Of a DNA stretch of 60,123 bases, positions 10,101 to 17,619 are shown in pieces. The DNA comes from Saprospiraceae bacterium. Lineage in GTDB: Bacteria; Bacteroidota; Bacteroidia; Chitinophagales; Saprospiraceae. Both the position numbers and the translations under genes were made by a program. The stretch lies in NCBI GenBank assembly GCA_028282725.1, contig JANQHF010000002.1:1-60123 (forward strand), written 5' to 3'. Every line of letters begins with the position of its first letter. The stretch's first letter is position 1. Below the pieces are notes generated by a model that was not told where the DNA came from, ran no database searches, and was given only the letters and a program-made list of their open reading frames with translations.

Positions 10101-10818
10101 CGAACGCGAAATGGCTCATGCCATGTACCTGGCTGGATGGGATGTCAAGGACGTGCATATGACGGATTTGATGGAGGGGAGAGAAACACTCGAAGATATC
10201 CGGTTTCTCGGGGCAGTCGGTGGATTTTCAAATTCAGATGTATTGGGTTCTGCGAAAGGCTGGGCCGGCACCTTTTTGTACAATGAGAATGCGAAGAAGG
10301 CATTGGAGAATTTCTTTTCCAGGGAGGATGTGTTGAGTATCGGCATTTGTAATGGTTGTCAATTATTTGTCGAACTAAAGTTGATCAACCCGGAGCTTCC
10401 CTCAAGAAGTAAATTGGACTATAATGATTCAGGAAAGCATGAAAGTGCTTTCACATCGGTCCGTGTAGAAAAGAATAATTCCGTCATGCTGTCTAATTTT
10501 GAAGGGAGCACTTTGGGCGTTTGGATTTCACACGGAGAAGGGAAATTTGTTCTTCCTCATGAAGAATCCGATTATCACATTGTGGCCAAATATGGTTACG
10601 AAGAATATCCTTCCAATCCGAATGGAAGCGATTATAATACTGCAATGATCTGTAGCAAGGATGGCCGTCATCTGGTTACGATGCCTCATATCGAAAGGTC
10701 CATATTCAAATGGAACTGGGCTCATTATCCCGATGATCGGGATGATAAGATCTCACCATGGATCCAGGCATTCATCAATGCCAGAGAATGGGTGGAGTTG
10801 GTTAACAATGAACAATGA
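7150..10818 (+). CDS. purL: Phosphoribosylformylglycinamidine synthase, large single-chain type
   Basis: Fourth step of de novo purine synthesis: FGAR plus glutamine and ATP gives FGAM. 1222 residues, as expected for the one-chain enzyme with fused PurS, PurL and PurQ parts. The PurS-like and linker region is at 1-150 (FGFSQVNSEHCRHKIFNG), the tandem AIR-synthase halves are at about 180-960 (ETHNFPTTVEPFSGAATGSG; GKDSLSMK), and the glutamine amidotransferase is at about 970-1210. The amidotransferase has nucleophile C1067 in GICNGCQ and H1180/E1182 in MPHIERS. The ATG at 7150 is the first in frame. The last codons (VNNEQ) are written inside a 7-bp tandem repeat, so the C-terminus is repeat-derived. 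Monocistronic, cytoplasmic. Confidence 0.97.
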   Translation: MIIFFGEPSEKIIAVSIQRTLDEDDQAKLQWLFGGKRRLQEDVIPGQFVGPRTAMITPWSTNAVEITQNMSIHGIRRIEEFNQYSESRGYDPMVAQKYTCLDQDIFTVDITPDPIFEVDDINAYNHKEGLALSKEEIEYLNAVSDRIGRKLTDSEVFGFSQVNSEHCRHKIFNGKFIIDGEERSQSLFQLIKETSGKNPNTIVSAYKDNVAFIAGPEVVQFAPERPDVPSYHKAEPFESVISLKAETHNFPTTVEPFSGAATGSGGEIRDRLAGGRGAIPLAGTAVYMTSYSRLNPGRPWEKNIKARKWLYQTPIDILIKASNGASDFGNKFGQPLICGSLLTFEHEANDEITAFDKVIMLAGGIGYGKASQSLKEQPESGDKIVVLGGDNYRIGMGGAAVSSADTGAYGSGIELNAVQRSNPEMQMRVANAIRGLIESDHNPIVSIHDHGAGGHLNCLSELVEETGGHIDLDALPIGDQTLSAKEIIGNESQERMGLLIHSQDVAFLKKVADRERSPMYVVGEVTGDHRFVFQSGSTGDKPMDMNMNDLFGSSPKTIMRDSLVQKSYQDLEYDPSELEYYIEDVLKLESVACKDWLTNKVDRCVRGKVAKQQCAGSLQLPLNNCGVMALDYESPDGVATSIGHAPGASLINPAKGARLSIVEALTNIIWAPLKDGLKSVSLSANWMWPCNNKGEDARLFKAVEAVSRYAIDLGINVPTGKDSLSMKQKYRDREVKSPGTVIISAAGHCINIEKVVEPVFRPMKGAIYFLPLSDERFALGGSSFAQTRNAIGQSCPDTLEAANFVIVFNTIQHMILQDQITAGHDVSAGGLLTTLLEMCFGDLNLGGEIDLSEIQVKDDVHLLLSESPGIVIQSEYDLGKIFAERNIRYFKIGHVTGQSNLSVKTSNASYSFEVQTMRDIWYETSYLLDEFQTAEGLALERYKNYKLQPLRYQFPSWHNGIVPPNDFSRSRPKAAILREKGSNSEREMAHAMYLAGWDVKDVHMTDLMEGRETLEDIRFLGAVGGFSNSDVLGSAKGWAGTFLYNENAKKALENFFSREDVLSIGICNGCQLFVELKLINPELPSRSKLDYNDSGKHESAFTSVRVEKNNSVMLSNFEGSTLGVWISHGEGKFVLPHEESDYHIVAKYGYEEYPSNPNGSDYNTAMICSKDGRHLVTMPHIERSIFKWNWAHYPDDRDDKISPWIQAFINAREWVELVNNEQ

Positions 10819-10873
10819 ACAATGAGCGATGAACAATGAGCGATGAACAATGAACAATGAGCGATGAACAATG
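10804..10873. repeat. Heptanucleotide tandem repeat, 10 units
   Basis: Ten head-to-tail 7-bp units: seven AACAATG and three AGCGATG, at units 4, 6 and 9. The first two units encode the purL C-terminus and supply its TGA stop; the rest are downstream. A unit gain or loss changes the frame by one, so it would alter the protein end. Confidence 0.9.
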
Positions 10874-11344
10874 AACCGGGCCGGAACACTTAAACGTGGT
10901 TGGTTGCATCACTCGACTTAAGGTCAGGCGCTTGCTCCGCCTATGGCGAGATGACTTTATGTGCGTGGGATAAGGTTTTGTCACAATTCTTGGATACAAG
11001 AATATGCGCCAAAACCAATAACCCTCCTCAAAATTCCACCGAGGGTTGCATGCTTCGCATTTACCCCCGGCTACAGATATTTCGCCCCTATGGGGCATAA
11101 TATCTATGCAGTCTTTGGTCTTTAGTCTTTTGATTTCTTTTTTGTCAATTGTCTTTTGATTGTGATTATTTGATGCCAATCAATCGTCGATAGTCGAAAA
11201 AAAACAGAGTATGAATAACCTAAACAGTTAAACAATTCAACATATAAACAGCCGATTCTGAGCAGTCACTCCTCATTGTGTCCTGGAACCTTCGCAGCCA
11301 ATTCGATCGAGAGGTTTAATTGGTTTTATGGGTTGGATTGGTTA
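10874..11344. other. Non-coding stretch after purL
   Basis: About 470 bases with no convincing gene between the heptamer repeat and the methyltransferase end. The middle (about 10990-11100) has a CCGAGGGTTGCATGC / CCCCGGCTACAGATATT / CGCCCCTATGGGGC style. I associate that style with dispersed non-coding repeats of Bacteroidota genomes, from memory only. CGCCCCTATGGGGC can form a short hairpin. A minus-strand reading frame across it (10802-11179) is not protein-like. Confidence 0.5.
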
Positions 11345-11962
11345 TCATCCACTTACAACCGCTTTCCCCCACCAATTCCATGTGGAAGGTTTCCAACCGG
11401 GAAGGTACATCGAATCAATCCTGGAAATAGTAAACCCATTTCGGGAGAATATTTGGGGAATGTCCCTGTTCAAATGGCATCCTCCCGAAATTCTTTTCCA
11501 GATCGGGTTGATTCTATTTTGTGTTTTTTGAATGTTTTTATCCGGCGAAAGACCATGCTCAATAAAAATTACTGAACCTCCTCTGTTCAAGACTCTTTTA
11601 AACTCTTGCACAGTCTGATCGATTCGGGGAATCGTACACATGGTATAAGTAGTCACTATGGTATCAATACTGTCATTGTCGACTGACAATGTTTCTGCGC
11701 TTTCAAATAGCATTTTATATTCCACTCCGAGCATATCAAGTCGTTCCCCGAGAGCAGATTTATGTGGAGTTGGATCAACTCCTATCAGGTATTTCACCTT
11801 CGATTTGTGATAAAAAGGGAGATTATGTCCGGATCCAATGCCAATTTCAAGGACCACACCCTTTGCTTCATGGATGATCTTTTCTCTCTGTTTGGTCATG
11901 GGTTTCATCCCACAGATGCAGTTGACCAAACGCGGAATGAGATATTTCTCGTAGAGATTCAT
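11345..11962 (-). CDS. Class I SAM-dependent methyltransferase
   Basis: A 205-residue cytoplasmic methyltransferase. SAM-binding motif I is EIGIGSGHNLPFY at about residues 38-50, the acidic residue of motif II is GVDPTPH at about 61, and a later motif is TIVTTYTMCTIPR. The C-terminal RVLNRGGSVIFIEHGLSP is the usual post-motif III strand pair. The overall pattern resembles small-molecule or phospholipid methyltransferases (UbiE/PmtA-like), but nothing identifies the substrate. It is divergent from the S9 peptidase lipoprotein gene, with about 75 bases between starts. No adjacent pathway gene suggests a role. Confidence 0.85.
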   Translation of the reverse strand: MNLYEKYLIPRLVNCICGMKPMTKQREKIIHEAKGVVLEIGIGSGHNLPFYHKSKVKYLIGVDPTPHKSALGERLDMLGVEYKMLFESAETLSVDNDSIDTIVTTYTMCTIPRIDQTVQEFKRVLNRGGSVIFIEHGLSPDKNIQKTQNRINPIWKRISGGCHLNRDIPQIFSRNGFTISRIDSMYLPGWKPSTWNWWGKAVVSG

Positions 11963-12036
11963 GAGAGTAAAGTAAAACCTTATCTATATGCATTTACGTA
12001 CATTGCATGTCTTATTTAACAACTTAATTAAAAATC

Positions 12037-13938
12037 ATGTTTCGACCAGCCGCATTCTTTCTATTGCTTTTGCTTTTTGTAATCTCATCCTGCGATTCCA
12101 CTAGTGAAAATGTCAGGGAAGCTCAACAATACACAATCGACCAGTTTATGGACAATGAGTCCGTATTTGGAAGTTCATTTTCGTCAGATGAGTCCAAGGT
12201 GTTGATCGGGAGTAATACAACGGGCATATTCAATGCCTATACGATTGATTTGGCTACCGGCAATAAAACGGCACTGACGGAATCTGAAGATCGAGCGTTT
12301 CGCCCCATTTCATTTTTTCCGGAAGATGACCGAATCCTGTTTATCAGTGATAATAATGGAGACGAAATCGATCACATTTTCCTGAGGAATGCGGATGGGA
12401 CGACAGAAGATTTAACCCCCAAAGAGGGAGCCAAGGCGTCATTTGCGGGTTGGGCGGATGATGAAGAAAGCTTTTTCTACATCACGAATGAACGCAATCC
12501 TCAGTTTTTTGATCTGTACGAAATGAACCTGGACGATTTTTCAAGCAAAATGGTTTATCAAAATGACGATGGTAAAAATGTGGCCGGAATTTCGAGGGAT
12601 AAAAGATATCTGGCGTTGACCAAGGCTGTAAATACCAATGATAGTGATATTTATCTGTTTGACACACAGGATGGATCCACATCTCGGATCAACGAAAATC
12701 AGGCCGGACACAGCATTGCTGATTTTAGTTTGGATGGAAATAAATTGTACTACTTGACGGATGAAGGATCGGAGTTTCAATACCTGGTAGAATATGAAAT
12801 CACAGAAGGCTCCAAGGAAAAGATCCTTAAAAAAGATTGGGATATCTGGTATACCTATTTTTCCAAAAGTGGAAAATATCGTGTGACAGGTATTAACCAG
12901 GATGGTAAAACGGTCATTGAGATTTTGGATACTGAATCCGGAAATTTAGTGGATGTGCCTGATGTGGGCGAAAAGGAGATTACATCTGTGAATATTTCCG
13001 ACTCTGAATCGAAAATGGCCTTTTATGCCGGAGGATCAAATGCACCAAGTGATCTGTATGTATATGATATGACTACTAAAGATGTCAATCAACTGACCAA
13101 TACCTTAAACTCCGAAATCAATGGAGAGGATTTGGTGAAAGGAGAGGTTATTCGTTTCAAATCATATGATGGATTGGAAATCCCGGCCATCTTGTACAAA
13201 CCCCATCATGCCTCCACCAGAAATAAGGTGCCCGGAGTCATCCAGGTCCACGGTGGGCCCGGCGGTCAGACACGACTCAATTATTCGTCGTTGTACCAGT
13301 TTTTAGTGAATCATGGATATGCAGTACTCTGCGTAAATAACCGGGGCAGTAGTGGTTATGGCAAGACCTTCTTTCAAATGGATGATCAAAAGCATGGTGA
13401 TGTTGATTTGAGGGATGTTATTGAAGGTAAGAATCACCTGGCTTCATTGGACTTTGTAGATCCCGAAAAGATTGGAATCCTGGGAGGATCGTACGGCGGT
13501 TACATGGTTATGCGTGCTATGACGCATACACCTGATGAATTCAAGGTGGGTGTGAACATTTTTGGGGTCACTAATTGGCTCAGGACATTGAAAAGTATTC
13601 CTCCATGGTGGGGATCATTCAAGGATGCATTGTACCTGGAGATGGGAGATCCGAACACTGCAGATTCGACCAGACTCTACGATATTTCTCCATTATTCCA
13701 TGCTGACCAGGTGAAAAACCCGGTCATTGTACTCCAGGGTGCCCAGGACCCCCGAGTGCTTCAAATTGAATCCGATGAAATGGTGGAAGCCATGAAGGCA
13801 AATGATGTACCCGTCGAATACGTACTCTTCCCCGATGAAGGTCATGGATTCAGAAAGAAGGAAAACCAGATTAAGGGTTGGGGCGAAATTATCGCATTTC
13901 TGGACACACATTTGAAAAAGGAAGAGTTGAAGGACTAG
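12037..13938 (+). CDS. S9 family prolyl-oligopeptidase-like lipoprotein
   Basis: An exported serine peptidase of 633 residues. Lipoprotein signal at 1-20, ending in the lipobox-like VISSC, so it is probably anchored to a membrane by Cys19. A seven-bladed propeller of TolB/WD40-like repeats fills about 30-360 (for example DEDRAFRPISFFPEDDRILF type blades). The C-terminal alpha/beta-hydrolase has the oxyanion-region motif QVHGGPGGQT, nucleophile Ser485 in GGSYGGYM, Asp571 in GAQDPRV and His603 in DEGHG. The GGSYGG form is that of acylaminoacyl-peptidase/S9C enzymes. Intact catalytic triad. Followed by a hairpin at 13947-13975. Confidence 0.95.
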   Translation: MFRPAAFFLLLLLFVISSCDSTSENVREAQQYTIDQFMDNESVFGSSFSSDESKVLIGSNTTGIFNAYTIDLATGNKTALTESEDRAFRPISFFPEDDRILFISDNNGDEIDHIFLRNADGTTEDLTPKEGAKASFAGWADDEESFFYITNERNPQFFDLYEMNLDDFSSKMVYQNDDGKNVAGISRDKRYLALTKAVNTNDSDIYLFDTQDGSTSRINENQAGHSIADFSLDGNKLYYLTDEGSEFQYLVEYEITEGSKEKILKKDWDIWYTYFSKSGKYRVTGINQDGKTVIEILDTESGNLVDVPDVGEKEITSVNISDSESKMAFYAGGSNAPSDLYVYDMTTKDVNQLTNTLNSEINGEDLVKGEVIRFKSYDGLEIPAILYKPHHASTRNKVPGVIQVHGGPGGQTRLNYSSLYQFLVNHGYAVLCVNNRGSSGYGKTFFQMDDQKHGDVDLRDVIEGKNHLASLDFVDPEKIGILGGSYGGYMVMRAMTHTPDEFKVGVNIFGVTNWLRTLKSIPPWWGSFKDALYLEMGDPNTADSTRLYDISPLFHADQVKNPVIVLQGAQDPRVLQIESDEMVEAMKANDVPVEYVLFPDEGHGFRKKENQIKGWGEIIAFLDTHLKKEELKD

Positions 13939-13946
13939 GCCTGAAC

Positions 13947-13975
13947 GATTATGGACTCATGGAGTCCGGATAATC
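13947..13975. terminator. Hairpin between convergent genes
   Basis: GATTAT-GGACTC (13947-13958) pairs with GAGTCC-GG-ATAATC (13962-13975), leaving a 3-base loop and a 2-base bulge. It lies between the convergent ends of the S9 peptidase gene and the DUF6503-like gene, as expected of a two-way terminator, but has no long T-run. Confidence 0.5.
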
Positions 13976-14041
13976 TGTTATGAGCGACCCCTCATTCGAA
14001 TTTTATTCCAGGATTCTACGATTGGTATGGGGAAAACCAAA

Positions 14042-14830
14042 TTATCTATTGATCAGTGTGTCGATCTCGGATCTTTCGGGACGTTCGAAAAGGAGCGGGT
14101 CAACTGCCTCCTCACTCAACCGGATATCTTCAAAAACCCTTGTATAACGCTGAGTGCCCAGTGTATCGGCGGCATATCTGAATCCCTTCATAACCTTGGG
14201 AACTTTCAGTCCGTTGTTGGTGGTCCATTCATCATAAATAATTGCTGAATATCGTTCATTGGTTTCTCCACTGAAGTAGGTAACCGTGTACAGCAACAGA
14301 TATAATTCTTTGGAATCTTTGTCGAAATGAGCAATGTAGAAATCATCCGGTGCATCCCCGATCCCTGAGCCATAACTTACTTTTACCGGGATGAGATCAC
14401 GTCCGTTCATCTTTCTTTCTTCGAGCAATTCATAATTAATTCCCGGATCGGCCAATACGAAGGGTATGGCGTAGAAATAAAAAATCAGGTTGTGATAAAA
14501 TCGAGCGGATGTACCGCCAAATGCCTCTTTGTCCGGACTGACCCAAACATCACTTCCATCGAATCCGATCGTATAGTTAGGATGAGTAATCTGTACTTTT
14601 CGACTGGGAAGATCAATACGATGAAATTCCTTTAAAGTGTCCTTTGGAATAGAAAATTCCATGGTCTTCATTTTTGCCCATTGCTCTAGCCCACCATGAG
14701 CTTCCAGAGCTTGCAAGAGAGGTTCGGGAATATTTGCCCAATGTCCGGGATGATGGAAGGAAACCTGTTGATTACAGCAAATCGTGCTGATAAATATTAG
14801 GAAGAGAAAAATTGAACTGCCGTATCTCAT
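14042..14830 (-). CDS. Lipoprotein, DUF6503-like
   Basis: 262 residues from the ATG at 14830; a longer start at 14863 adds 11 residues before the signal. The signal peptide MRYGSSIFLFLIFISTICC ends with a Cys pair at 18-19, fitting a lipobox. The next stretch ALEAHGGLEQWAKMKTMEFSI resembles the N-terminus of the DUF6503 family common in Bacteroidota, whose function is unknown. The rest is strand-rich, like LolA/LppX-type lipid-binding folds, with motifs YYSGSGIGDAPDD-like turns and a YFSGETNERYSAI strand. A lipid or small-ligand carrier role would be guesswork. Convergent with the S9 peptidase gene. Confidence 0.75.
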   Translation of the reverse strand: MRYGSSIFLFLIFISTICCNQQVSFHHPGHWANIPEPLLQALEAHGGLEQWAKMKTMEFSIPKDTLKEFHRIDLPSRKVQITHPNYTIGFDGSDVWVSPDKEAFGGTSARFYHNLIFYFYAIPFVLADPGINYELLEERKMNGRDLIPVKVSYGSGIGDAPDDFYIAHFDKDSKELYLLLYTVTYFSGETNERYSAIIYDEWTTNNGLKVPKVMKGFRYAADTLGTQRYTRVFEDIRLSEEAVDPLLFERPERSEIDTLINR

Positions 14831-14985
14831 TTCAAGGCTATTTGAATGACTAATGATAAACAAGAATTTCTAAATCAAGTATACTTTTCAATGGAATTGA
14901 CAAGTATTAGTTTGGCAACTGACATTGGTCATGTAATCCTGGTAACAGAAAGCATCATCTTGCAATCCAAAATAAACTTTTAATA

Positions 14986-15528
14986 ATGATATACAGATGG
15001 ATGCCTTTCGTGATGTCTCTGATGATAATTTCTTCATGTAGTCGAATTTCATATTGGAGTGATCATCCAGAGGGAATCGTTTACAGTGATTACAAGACCT
15101 ATCAGATGGACGATCAGTGCAGTGATTATGATCCCGGTGTTAACCCAATCAATCAAATTCGAATTAAGAATGCCTTGGAGATTGAATTGAGATCAATGGG
15201 TATGACGCCTTCGGACGATCCGGACCTCAATGTGAAATTCTTTGTCAAGAATGAAACCAAGTATTTCTATGAGAACTGTGTCGAAGAATATGATCGATAT
15301 ACGGGGGGAGATCAATGTATTGAAAAAGTACACAGCTATCAGGAGGGAACCCTGGTCATTGATTTTTTTGATGTGAGGAGAAATCTGGCCGTCTGGCATG
15401 CAGGTGCGCGAGGCGAGGCCTGGGATTCGATCGACAACCCGGATCCCGTCATCAAGAGGATGGTCAGAGACCTGATGAAAGAATACCGAAATCTGGGTAA
15501 GGCAGAGTCATTTGCATCTGTTGAATAA
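14986..15528 (+). CDS. DUF4136-type lipoprotein
   Basis: 180 residues with a lipoprotein signal peptide (MIYRWMPFVMSLMIISSC, Cys18). After the signal, DYKTYQMDD near residue 30 and IRIKNALEIELRSMGMTPSDDPDLNVKF at 60-87 follow the DUF4136 layout: a Phe/Tyr strand, then an amphipathic helix that reads 'all X a L x x x G'. The C-terminal half has YQEGTLVIDFFDVRRNLAVWHAGARG, the usual family motif of 'G tl vid ... k lvW rG'. DUF4136 proteins are envelope proteins of unknown role. Single gene; the next gene is hsp20. Confidence 0.82.
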   Translation: MIYRWMPFVMSLMIISSCSRISYWSDHPEGIVYSDYKTYQMDDQCSDYDPGVNPINQIRIKNALEIELRSMGMTPSDDPDLNVKFFVKNETKYFYENCVEEYDRYTGGDQCIEKVHSYQEGTLVIDFFDVRRNLAVWHAGARGEAWDSIDNPDPVIKRMVRDLMKEYRNLGKAESFASVE

Positions 15529-15569
15529 TTGTAAATGACTCAAATCAATTTCACGAATGACATCTCTCA

Positions 15570-15600
15570 TTGGATAACGTATTCTGTGACCTCACTTTTG
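15570..15600 (+). promoter_or_regulatory. Candidate Bacteroidota-type promoter of hsp20
   Basis: TTG at 15570-15572 and CACTTTTG at 15593-15600 are 20 bases apart. This resembles the -33 TTG and -7 TAnnTTTG boxes of Bacteroidota, with one mismatch in the -7 box. It lies 40 bases before the hsp20 ATG. Suggestive only. Confidence 0.35.
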
Positions 15601-15640
15601 TACTGTAAAAAATCAAAAGTTAACCAAATAGAAAGAAGCA

Positions 15641-16066
15641 ATGTCAATTATCAATTTTAAAAATCGATCGCTGCGTCCGACTTCTTGGTTTGATGACTTC
15701 TTTAACGATGATTTTTTCCTGGTGCCATCGCAAGGAAAGCAAACTGTACCTGCCACCAATATTGAGGAGACAGACACGTCCTTCGAACTTGAAATGGCTA
15801 TTCCTGGAATGAATAAAGAGGATATCAATGTCGAAGTTGAGAATGGAGTACTTACCGTATCAGCAGAAAAAGAAGATTCCATCGAAGAGAGTGAAAAAAA
15901 TTATACCCGAAAGGAGTATAGTTATAGTTCCTTCAAAAGGTCATTTACACTCCCGGTCAACGTTACGGACATAGTTACAGCAAATTACAAAAATGGTGTA
16001 CTGTACATTACACTTCCCAAAAAAGAAATTGAAGTAAATACTGCAAAGAGAGTTAAAGTGGCCTAG
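15641..16066 (+). CDS. Small heat-shock protein, Hsp20/alpha-crystallin family
   Basis: An ATP-independent cytoplasmic chaperone of 141 residues, normal length. The N-terminal arm contains RPTSWFDDFFNDDFF; the alpha-crystallin domain at about 38-135 starts at PATNIEETDTSFELEMAIPG and includes GVLTVSAEKE and the closing motif NGVLYITLPKKE (family: nGvL.i.lPK). A short tail ends in RVKVA in place of the usual I-x-I motif. A candidate promoter is 40 bases upstream and a strong intrinsic terminator follows at 16089, so it should be an independent single-gene unit, as is usual for heat-regulated hsp20. Confidence 0.95.
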   Translation: MSIINFKNRSLRPTSWFDDFFNDDFFLVPSQGKQTVPATNIEETDTSFELEMAIPGMNKEDINVEVENGVLTVSAEKEDSIEESEKNYTRKEYSYSSFKRSFTLPVNVTDIVTANYKNGVLYITLPKKEIEVNTAKRVKVA

Positions 16067-16088
16067 TCTTATTGTTAAATAAGGAAAT

Positions 16089-16125
16089 GCACCGGCACAA
16101 TCCTCTTGTGTCGGTGCTGTTTTTT
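16089..16125 (+). terminator. Intrinsic terminator of hsp20
   Basis: A 12-bp stem (16089-16100 with 16106-16117, one G-T pair), a 5-base loop and the T-rich TGTTTTTT tail at 16118-16125. It starts 22 bases after the hsp20 stop. This is the best intrinsic terminator in the window and argues against the upstream ATG at 16106 for the next gene. Confidence 0.88.
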
Positions 16126-16144
16126 GAACCCTATGCTACCACTG

Positions 16145-16669
16145 ATGATGAAAAAGTACAAGTCAATTTTCGGAGTTTTTATTGTATTGATACTGGCCTT
16201 CCTGGTGTTCTTCTTTTGGTACCATAACAGGTACTCAATGGAAGTCGGAACATCCTATTCAATCAATACACCTGAAGCCTCAAGACATGTGTTGATCGCT
16301 GCACAAGGAAGTGATTTTAAGGATGCAGTAGTTGAGGGCACGATTGATCAACTAAAAGATCGGGACTTGTTCATAAGGGTCTATGATATTTCCGAACTTG
16401 AAAAAATCGTTCCCAGTCAGTGGGATGCAATACTTGTTTTTCACACCTGGGAGTATGGCAAGCCTCCAAAATCTATACGGGATTTTTCGAAACGTAAGAA
16501 TGAATTGTCCAATGTGACCTTTTTTGCCACCAGTGGAAGTGGGGAAGAATACATCAGGGGAATTGACGGTATCACGGGTGCATCAAGAATGAGTCAGGTG
16601 GACAAGCAAACCAAGGAAGTCTTGACGAGGATAAACAAGGTATTGGACAACGCACTTACTTCAGATTAA
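16145..16669 (+). CDS. Membrane-anchored flavodoxin-like protein, unknown role
   Basis: 174 residues from the ATG at 16145; the earlier ATG at 16106 lies inside the hsp20 terminator. One N-terminal membrane helix (KSIFGVFIVLILAFLVFFFWYH) acts as anchor or uncleaved signal. The remainder alternates strands and helices: HVLIAAQGSDFKDAVVEGTI, WDAILVFHTWEYGKPP, NVTFFATSGSGEEY, then GITGASRM and a C-terminal helix. This is the order expected of a flavodoxin-like or NADPH-dependent FMN-type fold (ATSGSGE resembles the second FMN loop), but the first phosphate loop is not canonical. I would not assign a reaction. Followed 53 bases later by another unknown gene. Confidence 0.72.
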   Translation: MMKKYKSIFGVFIVLILAFLVFFFWYHNRYSMEVGTSYSINTPEASRHVLIAAQGSDFKDAVVEGTIDQLKDRDLFIRVYDISELEKIVPSQWDAILVFHTWEYGKPPKSIRDFSKRKNELSNVTFFATSGSGEEYIRGIDGITGASRMSQVDKQTKEVLTRINKVLDNALTSD

Positions 16670-16721
16670 TGTTAAATTATGGTAGCTGTACGTACTCATT
16701 AATCTCCTCGATCCTCTCCGT

Positions 16722-17609
16722 ATGGTCTTTAAAGAAACCATTATAACTTATTTGCATCTCTTGTATAATACAATCGTTGTTGGTGAAAGACAGCTACAGT
16801 CAGATATGGACCCCGCGCCACTTCAAGTAGTAATAGAGAATATTATAAGAATGGAAACGATGTACAACGTTCTTGTAACTGTCGATCCCTCTATTCCTGC
16901 AATTCGCGGACAAAGAGCTTTTTCTAAATTGAAGAAAGAATTGGATGATATACATGCTCTCATAAGAATGAAGAATTTGATCGACTCTGAGACCAACCTC
17001 TACAAAGAGTATTTAGAATATATCAATCTCCGGATCAAGAAATATTCTGATCAATTCTCAGAAAAATCTCACGAACTTTTGACAAATACCCTCCACGTGA
17101 CAGAGCAGCAAATAGTCAAGCATATTCAGGTTATCAGGGATGAAAGACTCATTGTGGGAATGGGAGCTTATGTCAGGAAGATCCTTGCAGAAATTAAAGA
17201 ATTGAAGCTTCCGACTGAATACACGGGCATTGGATTCCTTATTCGGGAATTATTGGCGATCCTGGATATGATTCATTATATATATGGGGACGCAGGGAAT
17301 ATGGAGTCCAAGCGAATCTATACGTTGAGCAGGGAGATCATTGAGAGCATCAAACTGATACATACGTTGGATCTCATCATCAATACTTTTACCGACAAAA
17401 GCAACATCAGCCCTTCAGATCTAAAACCATACGAACAAAAATTTGCAGAAGCTCTTGCTCAGCTGTTGACGGAATATGAACACTGGCTCAATGTACAGGA
17501 AGATCTTAGCGATAATATTGTGAGGGTATTGAACTATGAAATATCCGGACCGTCAGGGACTTTTCATAAATCCATCAGTGCGAGAAATCTGATCCATTTA
17601 TTTCGATAG
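16722..17609 (+). CDS. Unknown all-helical protein
   Basis: 295 residues, no signal peptide and no clear membrane helix. The whole chain reads as amphipathic helices (LKKELDDIHALIRMKNLID; KILAEIKELKLP; IREIIESIKLIHTLDLII-like segments). I do not recognise the family. Charged residues are spread evenly, with no metal or nucleotide-binding motif that I can see. Codon use is like the neighbours, and the length and lack of internal stops support a real gene. The start at 16722 is the first ATG; an internal Met at residue 29 is possible. It is convergent with the DinD-like gene, ten bases apart. Confidence 0.7.
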   Translation: MVFKETIITYLHLLYNTIVVGERQLQSDMDPAPLQVVIENIIRMETMYNVLVTVDPSIPAIRGQRAFSKLKKELDDIHALIRMKNLIDSETNLYKEYLEYINLRIKKYSDQFSEKSHELLTNTLHVTEQQIVKHIQVIRDERLIVGMGAYVRKILAEIKELKLPTEYTGIGFLIRELLAILDMIHYIYGDAGNMESKRIYTLSREIIESIKLIHTLDLIINTFTDKSNISPSDLKPYEQKFAEALAQLLTEYEHWLNVQEDLSDNIVRVLNYEISGPSGTFHKSISARNLIHLFR

Positions 17610-17619
17610 GTGCTTCAAT

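Noticed and set aside
10802-11179. Minus-strand frame of 125 codons after purL
   Set aside because: It covers the heptamer repeat (repeated VHCSSLI) and low-quality intergenic DNA, with no protein-like pattern.
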